DNA of 16,989 bases from Anaerolineae bacterium (GTDB lineage Bacteria > Chloroflexota > Anaerolineae > JAFGEY01): contig JAFGEY010000206.1 of assembly GCA_016931365.1 (NCBI GenBank), positions 1-16,989 of the forward strand, written 5' to 3'. Below are positions 7,229 through 14,537 of this stretch, piece by piece. The position numbers were made by a program, and so were the translations under genes. Each line of letters begins with the position of its first letter. Positions within the stretch are counted from its first letter, which is position 1. The notes below the pieces were generated by a model. The model was not told the DNA's origin, searched no databases, and saw nothing but the letters and a program-made list of their open reading frames with translations.

Positions 7229-8881
7229 TTAACGCACGATCGACACGAACAATGAGCCGACCGCGACCAGAATACTCCACACCACACACACAAAGGCCAG
7301 TCCCAGACCAAAGGGGCGCGCCAGGCGTTGCCTGAGATCTTGGCGTTTTGATAACCAGATCGTCGAAAAGATCGCGCCGAGGACCAATGCCGGTTCAAAA
7401 GGCCACAAGAACGCCCAGTGGCTCCAGTTGTTGGTCAACGAAAAATAGGAAAACCAAATCCCGTTGCCAAAAACGATCCAGATTGGGATCAACAACCAGA
7501 TCGACGAAGTGGCAAACATGATAATGCACAAGGCCAGGGCAATCATCAGCAGTTCGATGGGCCAGCCTACTTGAAACAGCGCCCATTGTCTCGACCAGCC
7601 GCCAAACCACAGTGCCGTCAGGTTATACAAAACGATCAGCCCAATCGCCCCCGGAATGGCGATCCCAACAGGAATACGCTTTTTCATCAGCCCAAGTTTC
7701 GAAATATCTTCGGAAAACTGGGAGAGCGAACGTTTAGCGACCTCGACCGTATCCGCAGACACTAAAAGTGGTTTCGCCGCCTTGGGCGTCGAAGACAGAA
7801 CCGGTGTCTGCGCCGATTGTGCGGCCCGCTCGCGGGTCAACTGTGTCTCCAGGGTCACGTCCGTCTCGTCGCGGGCAAAATCTTGTTCGTCGATGCGCGC
7901 GCGCGCCGTGCCGGAGAGAACGACAACAGAATCGGACAACGGCTTTTCGACCGAGGGCAACGAGGCCGAGATGTATTCGGGCAGTTCGATGCCCGCCGCT
8001 TGGGCCGCCGCTCGCAGCGCTTGCGCCATTTCGGCAGCGCTTTGATAGCGATCTTGCGGGCGCTTGGCCAGCGCTTTGAGCACCACGCGCTCAAAAGGCT
8101 CCGGGATATCAGGCTCAAGCATCCGAGGCAGCGGCAGCGGGTCGTTGAGATGCTTCATCAAAATTGCCAGTGGCGTATCGGCGTCAAAGGGCGGCGCATC
8201 GGTGAGCATCTCGTAAAAGACGATGCCCAACGAATAGAGGTCGCTGCACGCATCGCAGGTCCCTTCCAGCCCTTGTTCCGGGGACATATAGTTAAGCGTG
8301 CCCATCAACGCGCCGGTGGCGGTGTGCTGCGTCCCGCCGACGATCTGGGCAATGCCAAAGTCGGCCAGTACGGCTCGCCCGCGCTGGGTCAGCATCACAT
8401 TGGCCGGCTTGATGTCGCGATGGATCATCCCTTCGCTATGCGCATAGCCCAGGCCATCAAGCACGTCGAGCAAAACGCGCGCCATCTCGCCCCAGGGCAT
8501 CCGTCCGCCATGCGTGCGATAGCCGCTCAAACGCGCCTTGAGTGTATCACCCTGGAGCAGCTCCATCACCATATAATAGATGCCGTCCTGAACATCAAAG
8601 TCAAAGACCTGGATGATATTTGGATGGCGCAAACTCGCCACCGACCGCGCCTCGCGCCGAAACCGCGACAAAAACAACTCATCGTCGACCAGATCGGGGC
8701 GCATCACTTTGATCGCCACATACCGATCGAGTTGAGGATGATAGGCGCGGTAAACCTGGGCCATCCCACCGCGACCGAGAGGGTCCATCACTCGATATTT
8801 GCCGAGGGTGTATCCTTGAAGAAAAGTGAGCACCAGCCGAATATCCCTTCCCTGATCGACAACGACAGGCTCGTTAAGCAT
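7229..8881 (-). CDS. Membrane-anchored Ser/Thr protein kinase (Hanks type)
   Basis: A 550-residue kinase. The catalytic domain spans about residues 26-290 and has all key motifs: Gly-rich loop LGRGGMAQVYRA (35-46), catalytic Lys58 in VAIKV, Glu77, IHRDIKPANV (153-162; Asp156 as base), metal-binding DFG at 174-176, MSPEQ at 199-203 and SDLYSLG at 213-219. A low-complexity linker (about 300-400) leads to five hydrophobic segments (about 404-422, 441-458, 460-476, 489-509, 524-546). There are no PASTA repeats and no large outer domain. I chose the third in-frame ATG because GAGAG lies 6 bases before it; starts at 8923 and 8896 lack a ribosome binding site. It is followed by the six-helix membrane gene and preceded by an FHA regulator gene, which suggests a phosphothreonine signalling set. 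Confidence 0.93.
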   Translation of the reverse strand: MLNEPVVVDQGRDIRLVLTFLQGYTLGKYRVMDPLGRGGMAQVYRAYHPQLDRYVAIKVMRPDLVDDELFLSRFRREARSVASLRHPNIIQVFDFDVQDGIYYMVMELLQGDTLKARLSGYRTHGGRMPWGEMARVLLDVLDGLGYAHSEGMIHRDIKPANVMLTQRGRAVLADFGIAQIVGGTQHTATGALMGTLNYMSPEQGLEGTCDACSDLYSLGIVFYEMLTDAPPFDADTPLAILMKHLNDPLPLPRMLEPDIPEPFERVVLKALAKRPQDRYQSAAEMAQALRAAAQAAGIELPEYISASLPSVEKPLSDSVVVLSGTARARIDEQDFARDETDVTLETQLTRERAAQSAQTPVLSSTPKAAKPLLVSADTVEVAKRSLSQFSEDISKLGLMKKRIPVGIAIPGAIGLIVLYNLTALWFGGWSRQWALFQVGWPIELLMIALALCIIMFATSSIWLLIPIWIVFGNGIWFSYFSLTNNWSHWAFLWPFEPALVLGAIFSTIWLSKRQDLRQRLARPFGLGLAFVCVVWSILVAVGSLFVSIVR

Positions 8882-8946
8882 TGCAAACTCTCTCATCAAA
8901 AGCTTGTGGCACAGCAAAACCAAAAAACCTGAATGCGCCTATGATG

Positions 8947-8955
8947 AGGATACCA
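8947..8955 (-). promoter_or_regulatory. Possible extended -10 promoter for the kinase operon
   Basis: On the minus strand, TGG directly followed by TATCCT (8947-8952) forms an extended -10 element (TGnTATNCT). No good -35 is seen at 16-18 bases. A predicted start near 8940 would give a leader of about 60 nt. The surrounding TTGTGG/TTTGTGG context matches that of the FHA gene promoter. Confidence 0.4.
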
Positions 8956-9016
8956 CAAACCAATACAAGTTACCTATCGACGAGCTAACAACAAGCCATC
9001 GGTCAAGCCCGTCGAC

Positions 9017-9640
9017 CTACTCTTTGACAACGAGCTTGTAACCGAGGCCACGAATGGTGAGCAGCATTTTGGGATCGGCCGGGTCGGGCTCCAGTTTGGC
9101 GCGCAGGCGACGGATCAGGTTTTCGACCTGGTAATCGTACACACTTTCCTGGTACTCGGGCCACACAGCAATACCGATCTCGTCTTTGGAACATACCTGG
9201 CCGCGCTGCTCGTATAAAAAAGTCAATAGAGCAAATTCTTTAGCCGACAGCGAAACGATCTGCCGGTTGACGCGCACCACACCGGCCAAAGCATCGACCT
9301 GGAGTTCGGGAAATGGAGTATCGCGGAAGGTAATGTCGGGGTCATGAAAAGTCAGAATCACACCGCCGATATCGATCTGGTCACCATCACGCAGATCGAT
9401 GGGCTGGAGCACGCGCTCGCCATTCAGAAAAGTGCCATTGGTGCTGTCCGCATCTTGCAGAATCACCCGCCAGCTTTCGCGACAAATGCGGGCATGCTCG
9501 CGCGAGACGCGCTTGCTGGTAATCACAATATCGCACTCGACCGCGCGGCCAATGGTGATCTGCTCACCGCGCAACAAATGCTCGTGGCCGGTCGGGTCAG
9601 TCAAATAGGGCACGGGATCGGGCAAAGACTGTGCGGCCAT
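9017..9640 (-). CDS. FHA domain - winged-helix (OmpR/PhoB-type) DNA-binding protein
   Basis: A 207-residue regulator. The N-terminal FHA domain (about 10-100) has the phosphothreonine-binding landmarks: IGR at 30-32, SREH at 46-49 and TNGTFLNG at 67-74. The C-terminal half (about 112-205) is a Trans_Reg_C winged helix: LSAKEFALLTFL at 131-142, a recognition-helix region around YQVENLIRRLRAKLE (170-184), and the IRGLGYKL wing at 195-202. There is no receiver domain, so phosphopeptide recognition probably replaces Asp phosphorylation as input. The start is the ATG with AGGAGG 6 bases upstream; an earlier in-frame ATG at 9688 lies within the promoter and is rejected. The neighbouring Ser/Thr kinase is the obvious candidate for modifying it or its partners, which is inference. 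Confidence 0.9.
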   Translation of the reverse strand: MAAQSLPDPVPYLTDPTGHEHLLRGEQITIGRAVECDIVITSKRVSREHARICRESWRVILQDADSTNGTFLNGERVLQPIDLRDGDQIDIGGVILTFHDPDITFRDTPFPELQVDALAGVVRVNRQIVSLSAKEFALLTFLYEQRGQVCSKDEIGIAVWPEYQESVYDYQVENLIRRLRAKLEPDPADPKMLLTIRGLGYKLVVKE

Positions 9641-9676
9641 CCGATACCTCCTGGGTGATTGGGGAAAACTATTGTT

Positions 9677-9705
9677 AGTATACCACAACCCGCCCCAAGC
9701 ACCAA
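9677..9705 (-). promoter_or_regulatory. Promoter of the FHA-winged-helix gene
   Basis: On the minus strand, TTGGTG (9700-9705), 17 bases, then TATACT (9677-9682) preceded by TGG (extended -10). The predicted start near 9670 gives a leader of about 30 nt with a strong AGGAGG site. The -35 lies about 10 bases beyond the stop of the upstream nuclease gene. Confidence 0.6.
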
Positions 9706-9715
9706 AGATATCGGG

Positions 9716-10798
9716 TCACTCTAGATCCAAAGCCAAACGACGCGCGCGCAATTGGCGCAGCACGTCGATCACCCGATTACGCTCGACAGTCTGTGCCCGT
9801 ATCCGCCCGTTCTGAGGTACAAACTGGCATGGTTCCGCCGTGGCTAAAATGCCGCACAAGCGGGTACCGTTCGATAGATAGCTAGATAACAGCGATGATT
9901 GCGGGGCATAAGCGAGGTAATGCAACAACTGAGCCTCGTGCTCGGGCATCAGCCTGTCACGTTTGAGTTCGACCAGCACCAGTTCGCTCGCAGTCTCGTC
10001 CAAAAAGACCAAGTCCACGATCTGCTGCTCCTGTGCTTCGGTGTAAATGCGATGCTGCCGCGCAAGAAGGCGCACCGGCCGCTCAAAGAGTAATGAGGGA
10101 TCGGCTTCGATCGCATCTTCGAGCTGTTTTTCGGTGTCGAGTGAGGCGTATTCAGCATTCAATACCCGATAGATTTGGGCGGCCTTTTTCACACCGATAC
10201 CCGGCACGTTGCCAAGTTCGACCTCAGTGGCCTCGACGATCCGCCGTATGCTGCCAAAATGCTGCAACAGGTCGCGGGCGACGACCATCCCACAGCCCGG
10301 CAGCATCTCGACCACGCGGCGTTGCAAATCGGCCAGATCGGTTGCTTTGCGCTTGGGGATCAGTGAGATTTCGGGAATGCCCACCTGCTCCTGCCGGGCC
10401 ATCATGGCGATCAGATTGACCGTTTCTTCGACGTTAGGCGTCGAAAGCACGCTGAGGCCGTATTGCAGGACCATCGACGAGAGCGCGCCGCGCACCGCCA
10501 GCGGGCTGAATGCAGTATAATCATAATCGATCTCACCTTCGACAATCAACACCGGCACTTGAAAGTGCTCGCGCATATAGATGGCGCTGGTGAACAGTGT
10601 TTTATCCATAATCCCCTGCAAGAAACCGCTGCCGGTGCGTCGCTCGACAACCACCCTTTCGCTCACCACATATCGGTCGACGTTGCCTTCATCCTGCACG
10701 ATGGGCTGCACATCGATGCCCATCTCGGCCAACAATTGAGCCAGCTTGCGCCTGGGTCTGGTGACCCAAATCGTCAACGGCGTACCTTTGTCGTCCAT
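9716..10798 (-). CDS. XPF-like (ERCC4) nuclease - HhH - NucS-like nuclease fusion
   Basis: A 360-residue protein with three recognisable parts. Residues about 8-140 resemble the ERCC4/XPF nuclease domain: DRYVVSERVVVERR at 41-54, then a segment matching IxDxxLF...Y...PVLIVEGE up to residue 89. The usual ERKxxxD site reads ERRTGSG, so the final Asp is replaced by Gly58. Residues about 160-218 form a helix-hairpin-helix pair (LPGCG and VPGIGVKKA). Residues about 235-310 look like the PD-(D/E)XK domain of NucS/DUF91: Asp262, Glu277-Leu-Lys279 and Gln290. A role in processing branched or mismatched DNA is likely. GGGAGG lies 5 bases before the second of two adjacent ATGs, so that one is chosen. 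It lies 13 bases after the EamA gene and is probably cotranscribed with it. Confidence 0.82.
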   Translation of the reverse strand: MDDKGTPLTIWVTRPRRKLAQLLAEMGIDVQPIVQDEGNVDRYVVSERVVVERRTGSGFLQGIMDKTLFTSAIYMREHFQVPVLIVEGEIDYDYTAFSPLAVRGALSSMVLQYGLSVLSTPNVEETVNLIAMMARQEQVGIPEISLIPKRKATDLADLQRRVVEMLPGCGMVVARDLLQHFGSIRRIVEATEVELGNVPGIGVKKAAQIYRVLNAEYASLDTEKQLEDAIEADPSLLFERPVRLLARQHRIYTEAQEQQIVDLVFLDETASELVLVELKRDRLMPEHEAQLLHYLAYAPQSSLLSSYLSNGTRLCGILATAEPCQFVPQNGRIRAQTVERNRVIDVLRQLRARRLALDLE

Positions 10799-10811
10799 CA
10801 TTGCCTCCCAG

Positions 10812-11729
10812 TTACACTTTGCCCTGGGACGAAACTGGTACGCCAGGGCGAAGCTCCAATTGCGAAACCAACATCCCGATCAGCATCAGCGTGCAACCAA
10901 TGCCTCCGCGCGCAGAGAGCGTTTCATCCAACAACAACCACCCACCGATCAGGGCAAAAACTGCTTCCAGACTAAGGATAATCGCCGCATGAGCCGGATG
11001 CGCGCCTTTTTGCCCCACTACCTGGAGCGTGTACGCCACCCCCACCGACATCACTCCACCGTACAGAATGGGCACTGCCGCCTGTACGATGCCTGCCACA
11101 GAAATCGACTCGGTGAATGCCGCAGCGATCAGGCTCAAAGCCGAGCAGACCATACATTGAAAAAAAGAGAGCACCAATGGATCGATCTTGCGCGTCAGCC
11201 AGGCGATCACCTGGACGTGCCCGGCCCAAAAAAACGCGCCGATCAAAACCAGCAAAGCGCCCGGTGAAAAAGTGAATTGCCCACTCACGCTGAGCAGATA
11301 CAGGCCCACAACGGCCAGCAGCGCGCCTAACCAGATACGTCCATGCGAATGCTGGCCCCATAACAGGCCCATCAGCGGCACAATGACCACGTACAGGCCG
11401 GTGATGAACCCCGCCTTGCCTGCCGTGGTATAGACTACGCCTGCCTGCTGCAACGTTGAACCCATAAACAGCACCGCGCCCGCCAGCGCGCCCCCCCACA
11501 GCGCCGATTGCGCATCGACGCGCGCCGCACCCGCATCATTGCCTCGCCGCCGACGATCGAACCATAACAACGGCAGCAGCGATGCACTGCCCAGGGCAAA
11601 ACGCACACCGTTAAACATAAACGGCTCTACATAGTTCATTCCCACACGCTGGGCCACAAAAGCAAATCCCCAGATGATCGCAGTGAGCAGCAAAAGCACA
11701 TTTGATTTCCAAACGACCGATTTGATCAC
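10812..11729 (-). CDS. EamA/DMT-family transporter
   Basis: A 305-residue membrane protein with ten hydrophobic segments arranged as two five-helix EamA halves, each about 140 residues. Family features include IIWGFAFVAQRVG near the N-terminus, the GKAGFITGLYVVIVPL segment closing the first half, and a similar SLEAVFALIGGWLLLDE in the second half. Members export metabolites or amino acids; the substrate here is unknown. The start is GTG; the nearest Shine-Dalgarno-like bases (GGAGGTAGG) lie 10-14 bases upstream, so the start is somewhat uncertain, but it keeps the first helix whole. It has a good promoter and is the first gene before the nuclease fusion. No functional link between the two is evident. 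Confidence 0.88.
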   Translation of the reverse strand: MIKSVVWKSNVLLLLTAIIWGFAFVAQRVGMNYVEPFMFNGVRFALGSASLLPLLWFDRRRRGNDAGAARVDAQSALWGGALAGAVLFMGSTLQQAGVVYTTAGKAGFITGLYVVIVPLMGLLWGQHSHGRIWLGALLAVVGLYLLSVSGQFTFSPGALLVLIGAFFWAGHVQVIAWLTRKIDPLVLSFFQCMVCSALSLIAAAFTESISVAGIVQAAVPILYGGVMSVGVAYTLQVVGQKGAHPAHAAIILSLEAVFALIGGWLLLDETLSARGGIGCTLMLIGMLVSQLELRPGVPVSSQGKV

Positions 11730-11762
11730 AACTCTTGTACCTACCTCCGAAAATATATCTCA

Positions 11763-11791
11763 ATATTAGCACATTAGTTCTGTTTCGTCAA
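11763..11791 (-). promoter_or_regulatory. Sigma-70-type promoter for the EamA-nuclease operon
   Basis: On the minus strand, TTGACG (11786-11791), 17 bases, TAATAT (11763-11768). The predicted start near 11756 gives a leader of about 27 nt before the GTG at 11729. Confidence 0.65.
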
Positions 11792-11930
11792 TGTGGACTT
11801 GCATTCGTGTGAATTTGCCACTTTTTCGAGTTTGAAAGCGGCATTTTCTCGGCAAAATGCGGCGAACGGTCTCCGTCCGCGTGAAACTTGCTGTCCCCAC
11901 CGACAAATGCCCCCTTGCCTGTGTATCCAT
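11792..11930. other. Non-coding stretch between divergent promoters, with two inverted repeats
   Basis: This stretch lies between the EamA and rpsB promoters. It holds a perfect 7-bp inverted repeat (GCATTTT at 11841-11847 with AAAATGC at 11854-11860). One base later a second repeat follows (11862-11868 with 11872-11880: GCG, one mismatch, ACGG, loop TCT). Short open frames cross it on both strands but have no ribosome binding site or protein-like character. The function of the repeats is unknown. Confidence 0.4.
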
Positions 11931-11959
11931 TTGCTCATTTGGCGTCCTTGTGCTATACT
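11931..11959 (+). promoter_or_regulatory. Promoter of the rpsB operon
   Basis: TTGCTC (11931-11936), 17 bases, then TATACT (11954-11959) preceded by TGC, which makes an extended -10. The predicted start near 11966 leaves a long leader of about 170 nt before rpsB. No better promoter is seen closer to the gene. Confidence 0.65.
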
Positions 11960-11965
11960 ATCGAG

Positions 11966-12138
11966 CCGAGTTCCGAGAGCGGCCAAGCTCTCAAACTCAA
12001 TCAAACACGCATCCTGACCCGTTGCAGGCGTGCCGACCTATCGGGAACATCGATATGCAGCGACCCTATCGGTAAAAGGCCGGTTCTGCGCGGGAAAGAA
12101 GGATGCGGACGACATCAGAAAACGCTTAAGGAGGATCA
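11966..12138 (+). promoter_or_regulatory. Structured rpsB 5' leader, candidate S2 autoregulation site
   Basis: The leader starts with a perfect 6-bp hairpin (GAGAGC 11975-11980, GCTCTC 11987-11992). Further on is a near-direct repeat: CCGACCTATCGG (12033-12044) and CGACCCTATCGG (12061-12072), each able to form a tiny CGA/TCG hairpin. Between them, CGATA (12051-12055) can pair with either TATCG copy (12039-12043 or 12067-12071), so two structures exclude each other. S2 is known to repress its own operon through the leader in some bacteria; that this leader works so is inference. It ends in a strong TAAGGAGG site. Confidence 0.4.
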
Positions 12139-13026
12139 ATGGCAATCGTTTCAATGCGCGCACTCCTGGAAACAGGCGTGCACTTTGGCCATCAGACACA
12201 GCGATGGCACCCCAAGATGAAGCCGTTCATCTTTACCGAACGGAACGGCATCCACATCGTCGACCTTCAGCAGACGATCACTCGGCTTGAAACTGCATAC
12301 AATGCCGTGCGTGACTGCGTGGCCGAAGGCGGCGTCGTTTTATTTGTCGGCACCAAGCGCCAGGCCCAGCCCACCATCGAGGAGCAGGCTCAGCGCTGCG
12401 GGATGCCCTACGTCAACCAGCGCTGGCTGGGTGGCACACTGACCAACTGGCGGACTATTCGCAAGCGCATCGACAAGCTAGTCCGTCTCGAAGAGCAGCG
12501 CGATCTGGGTATATTTGACCAGTTCACCAAGCGCGAAGCACTGCTGATGGAGCGAGACATCGCCGACATGAATATCCGCTTTGGTGGGGTCAAACACATG
12601 ACCACCCTGCCGGACCTGCTCTTTATCATTGACGTGAACCGCGAAAAGAACGCCGTGATCGAAGCCAACAAACTGAACATCCCGACCGTTGCTGTCGTCG
12701 ACACCAACTGCGATCCGGATCCCATCGACTATATCATTCCTGGCAACGATGACGCGATCCGGGCGATCAAGCTCCTCGTCACCAAGATGGCCGATGCTGT
12801 GCTCGAAGGCAAACAGCTCCGTAAAGATACCGGCGGTGAAGAAGCTGGACTCACCGAAGAAGACCAGCTTTACCTGGGCACTTCGGTGTTGCAAACTCTC
12901 AAGTCCGGCGAACTCGATTTTGACGACGAGTCCGAAGATGACTATGTGGTCGAATACGAAGATGAAGAGGAAGCGGAAGCAGAAGCGGATCACGACGAAG
13001 AAAACGAGTACGAAGGCGAAGAGTAA
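12139..13026 (+). CDS. rpsB: 30S ribosomal protein S2
   Basis: Ribosomal protein S2, a head component of the small subunit and among the last proteins to bind. The body (1-232) is unmistakable: [20 protein letters not shown] near the N-terminus, FVGTKRQAQ at 69-77, [14 protein letters not shown] at 91-104, and the [19 protein letters not shown] segment. Total length is 295 residues, against the usual 230-260. The extra C-terminus (about 233-295) is strongly acidic, with long runs of Glu and Asp. The ATG has AAGGAGG 5 bases upstream. It is the first gene of the translation/lipid operon with tsf, pyrH, frr, uppS and cdsA, and has its own promoter and long leader. Confidence 0.98.
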   Translation: MAIVSMRALLETGVHFGHQTQRWHPKMKPFIFTERNGIHIVDLQQTITRLETAYNAVRDCVAEGGVVLFVGTKRQAQPTIEEQAQRCGMPYVNQRWLGGTLTNWRTIRKRIDKLVRLEEQRDLGIFDQFTKREALLMERDIADMNIRFGGVKHMTTLPDLLFIIDVNREKNAVIEANKLNIPTVAVVDTNCDPDPIDYIIPGNDDAIRAIKLLVTKMADAVLEGKQLRKDTGGEEAGLTEEDQLYLGTSVLQTLKSGELDFDDESEDDYVVEYEDEEEAEAEADHDEENEYEGEE

Positions 13027-13077
13027 ACCGCCCACTCAGACTTGCCTAGACTTTCAGAAATGGAGAACAAGCTAATC

Positions 13078-13671
13078 GTGGAAATAACAGCCGAAATGGT
13101 CAAGGAACTGCGCCAGGTAACCGGTGCCGGGATTCTTGACTGTAAAAAGATGTTGGTTGAAACCAACGGCGATATGGGAAAAGCCGCCGATAAACTACGC
13201 GAAAAAGGGTTGGCCAAAGCTGCCAAGAAAGCCGATCGCGAAGCAAATGAGGGTATCATCGGTCACTATGTGCATGCCGGAGGCCGTACTGCCGCACTGG
13301 TCGAAGTGAACTGCGAAACCGATTTCGTCGCGCGCACCGCCGCCTTTGAGGGATTTGTCCATAACGTTGCGATGCAGATCGTCGCCATGTCCCCGCGTTT
13401 CGTATCCATCGAGAGCGTGCCAGAAGACGTAATCGAAGCCGAAAAAGAGACTTACCGCAAGCAGATGGAAAATGAGAACAAGCCGCCACAGATTGTCGAG
13501 CGCATTGTCGAGGGCAAGCTAAAAAAGTTCTACCAGGACAACTGTCTGCTCGAACAGGCCTTCATCAAGGATGAGGACAAAACGATCGGTCAGCTTGTCA
13601 CCGAGATGATCGCCCAGCTAGGCGAAAACATCGTCATCAAGCGATTCGTCCGCTATGAAATTGGCGAATAG
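13078..13671 (+). CDS. tsf: Translation elongation factor Ts (short form)
   Basis: EF-Ts, the nucleotide exchange factor for EF-Tu. The N-terminal UBA-like part shows [23 protein letters not shown], and the core shows [10 protein letters not shown], the EF-Tu-contacting signature. At 197 residues it is the short, Thermus-like form, lacking much of the second core repeat found in E. coli (about 280 residues). Start choice: GTG at 13078 puts the protein at the usual family N-terminus ([12 protein letters not shown]) and has GGAG 12 bases upstream. ATG at 13060 or TTG at 13042 would add 6 or 12 residues but have no Shine-Dalgarno sequence. It follows rpsB by about 50 bases and ends before a long hairpin. 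Confidence 0.95.
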   Translation: MEITAEMVKELRQVTGAGILDCKKMLVETNGDMGKAADKLREKGLAKAAKKADREANEGIIGHYVHAGGRTAALVEVNCETDFVARTAAFEGFVHNVAMQIVAMSPRFVSIESVPEDVIEAEKETYRKQMENENKPPQIVERIVEGKLKKFYQDNCLLEQAFIKDEDKTIGQLVTEMIAQLGENIVIKRFVRYEIGE

Positions 13672-13681
13672 CCAAATGTAA

Positions 13682-13715
13682 ATAGAGGTTAGGTCGGAAG
13701 CGACCTAACCTCTAT
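13682..13715 (+). other. Perfect 15-bp intercistronic hairpin between tsf and pyrH
   Basis: ATAGAGGTTAGGTCG (13682-13696) and its exact complement (13701-13715) flank a GAAG loop. No T-run follows on the plus strand (CTCTATGTGG comes next), so it is not a classic intrinsic terminator. It lies 10 bases after the tsf stop and 8 bases before the pyrH ribosome binding site. It could be an mRNA stability or processing element, or a partial terminator that lowers downstream expression. Confidence 0.7.
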
Positions 13716-13735
13716 CTCTATGTGGAGGGAAACAG

Positions 13736-14446
13736 GTGACCAAATACAAGCGCATCCTTCTCAAACTCAGCGGCGAAGCGATGGCCGGACCAGGCGGGTT
13801 CGGCATCGACCCCGAGCAGGCTGACTTGATCGCGGCCAAAATCAAACGCATCCACGATCTCGAAATCGAAGTTGCCGTTGTCATCGGCGGCGGCAATCTG
13901 TGGCGAGGCACCGACGGTCTCAAGCATGGCATGGATCGCGCTACCGCCGACCAGATGGGTATGCTGGCGACCGTCATGAATGCACTTGCTTTGCGCGATG
14001 CGCTGGAGCGCACCGGGCTACCTACGCGCGTGCAAACGGCTATTGAAATGCACCAGCTCGCCGAACCATACATCCGCTTGCGCGCGATTCGTCACCTAGA
14101 AAAAGGCTATGTGGTGATCCTGGGCGCGGGCACCGGCAACCCCTACTTTACCACCGACACCGCTGGCGCACTACGCGCCGTTGAGATCAATGCCGATGTG
14201 CTGATCAAAGCCACCAAGGTCGATGCAGTGTACGATTCAGACCCGATGCTCAATCCAGACGCCAAACGGTTTGAAAAACTCAGCTACCTGGACGTAATCA
14301 ACAAGCGGCTCAAAGTGATGGATGCCACGGCGATCACCACCTGTATGGACAACGACCTGCCAGTGCTCGTACTCAACCTGTGGACCGACAACACCCTCGA
14401 ACAAGCAGTTTTGGGTGAAAAGGTCGGCACGTTGATCACCGACTAG
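13736..14446 (+). CDS. pyrH: Uridylate (UMP) kinase
   Basis: Bacterial UMP kinase of the amino-acid-kinase fold, converting UMP to UDP with ATP in pyrimidine nucleotide synthesis; normally a cytoplasmic hexamer regulated by GTP and UTP. Motifs seen: LLKLSGEAM at 8-16 (phosphate binding), [11 protein letters not shown] at 48-58, [20 protein letters not shown] at 67-86, [14 protein letters not shown] at 130-143 (UMP-binding region), and the [13 protein letters not shown] segment at 158-170. The 236-residue length is standard. The start is GTG with GGAGGG 6 bases upstream. It lies downstream of the tsf hairpin, in the usual operon order. Confidence 0.97.
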   Translation: MTKYKRILLKLSGEAMAGPGGFGIDPEQADLIAAKIKRIHDLEIEVAVVIGGGNLWRGTDGLKHGMDRATADQMGMLATVMNALALRDALERTGLPTRVQTAIEMHQLAEPYIRLRAIRHLEKGYVVILGAGTGNPYFTTDTAGALRAVEINADVLIKATKVDAVYDSDPMLNPDAKRFEKLSYLDVINKRLKVMDATAITTCMDNDLPVLVLNLWTDNTLEQAVLGEKVGTLITD

Positions 14447-14537
14447 CCCCGAATAAACATCGTCTTGTTACGTCAAACCTGCCTCGCCCCGGTTCAGCCT
14501 GGGCAACATGCGCGATTCGCAATGAAAGGAGGACGCT

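Noticed and set aside
7817..8932. 371-codon open frame on the plus strand
   Set aside because: It is antisense to the kinase, has no family features, and results from codon bias in the real gene.
8978..9014. 9-bp stem (CGACGAGCT with AGCCCGTCG) just after the FHA gene stop
   Set aside because: The loop is 19 bases and no U-run follows on the minus strand, so I do not call a terminator.
11774..12017. Short open frames on both strands in the EamA-rpsB intergenic region
   Set aside because: They overlap the promoters, lack ribosome binding sites and look like random translation.
14447..14537. Possible promoter in the pyrH-frr gap
   Set aside because: A TTGTTA-like hexamer is present but no -10 at proper spacing; only the frr ribosome binding site is supported.
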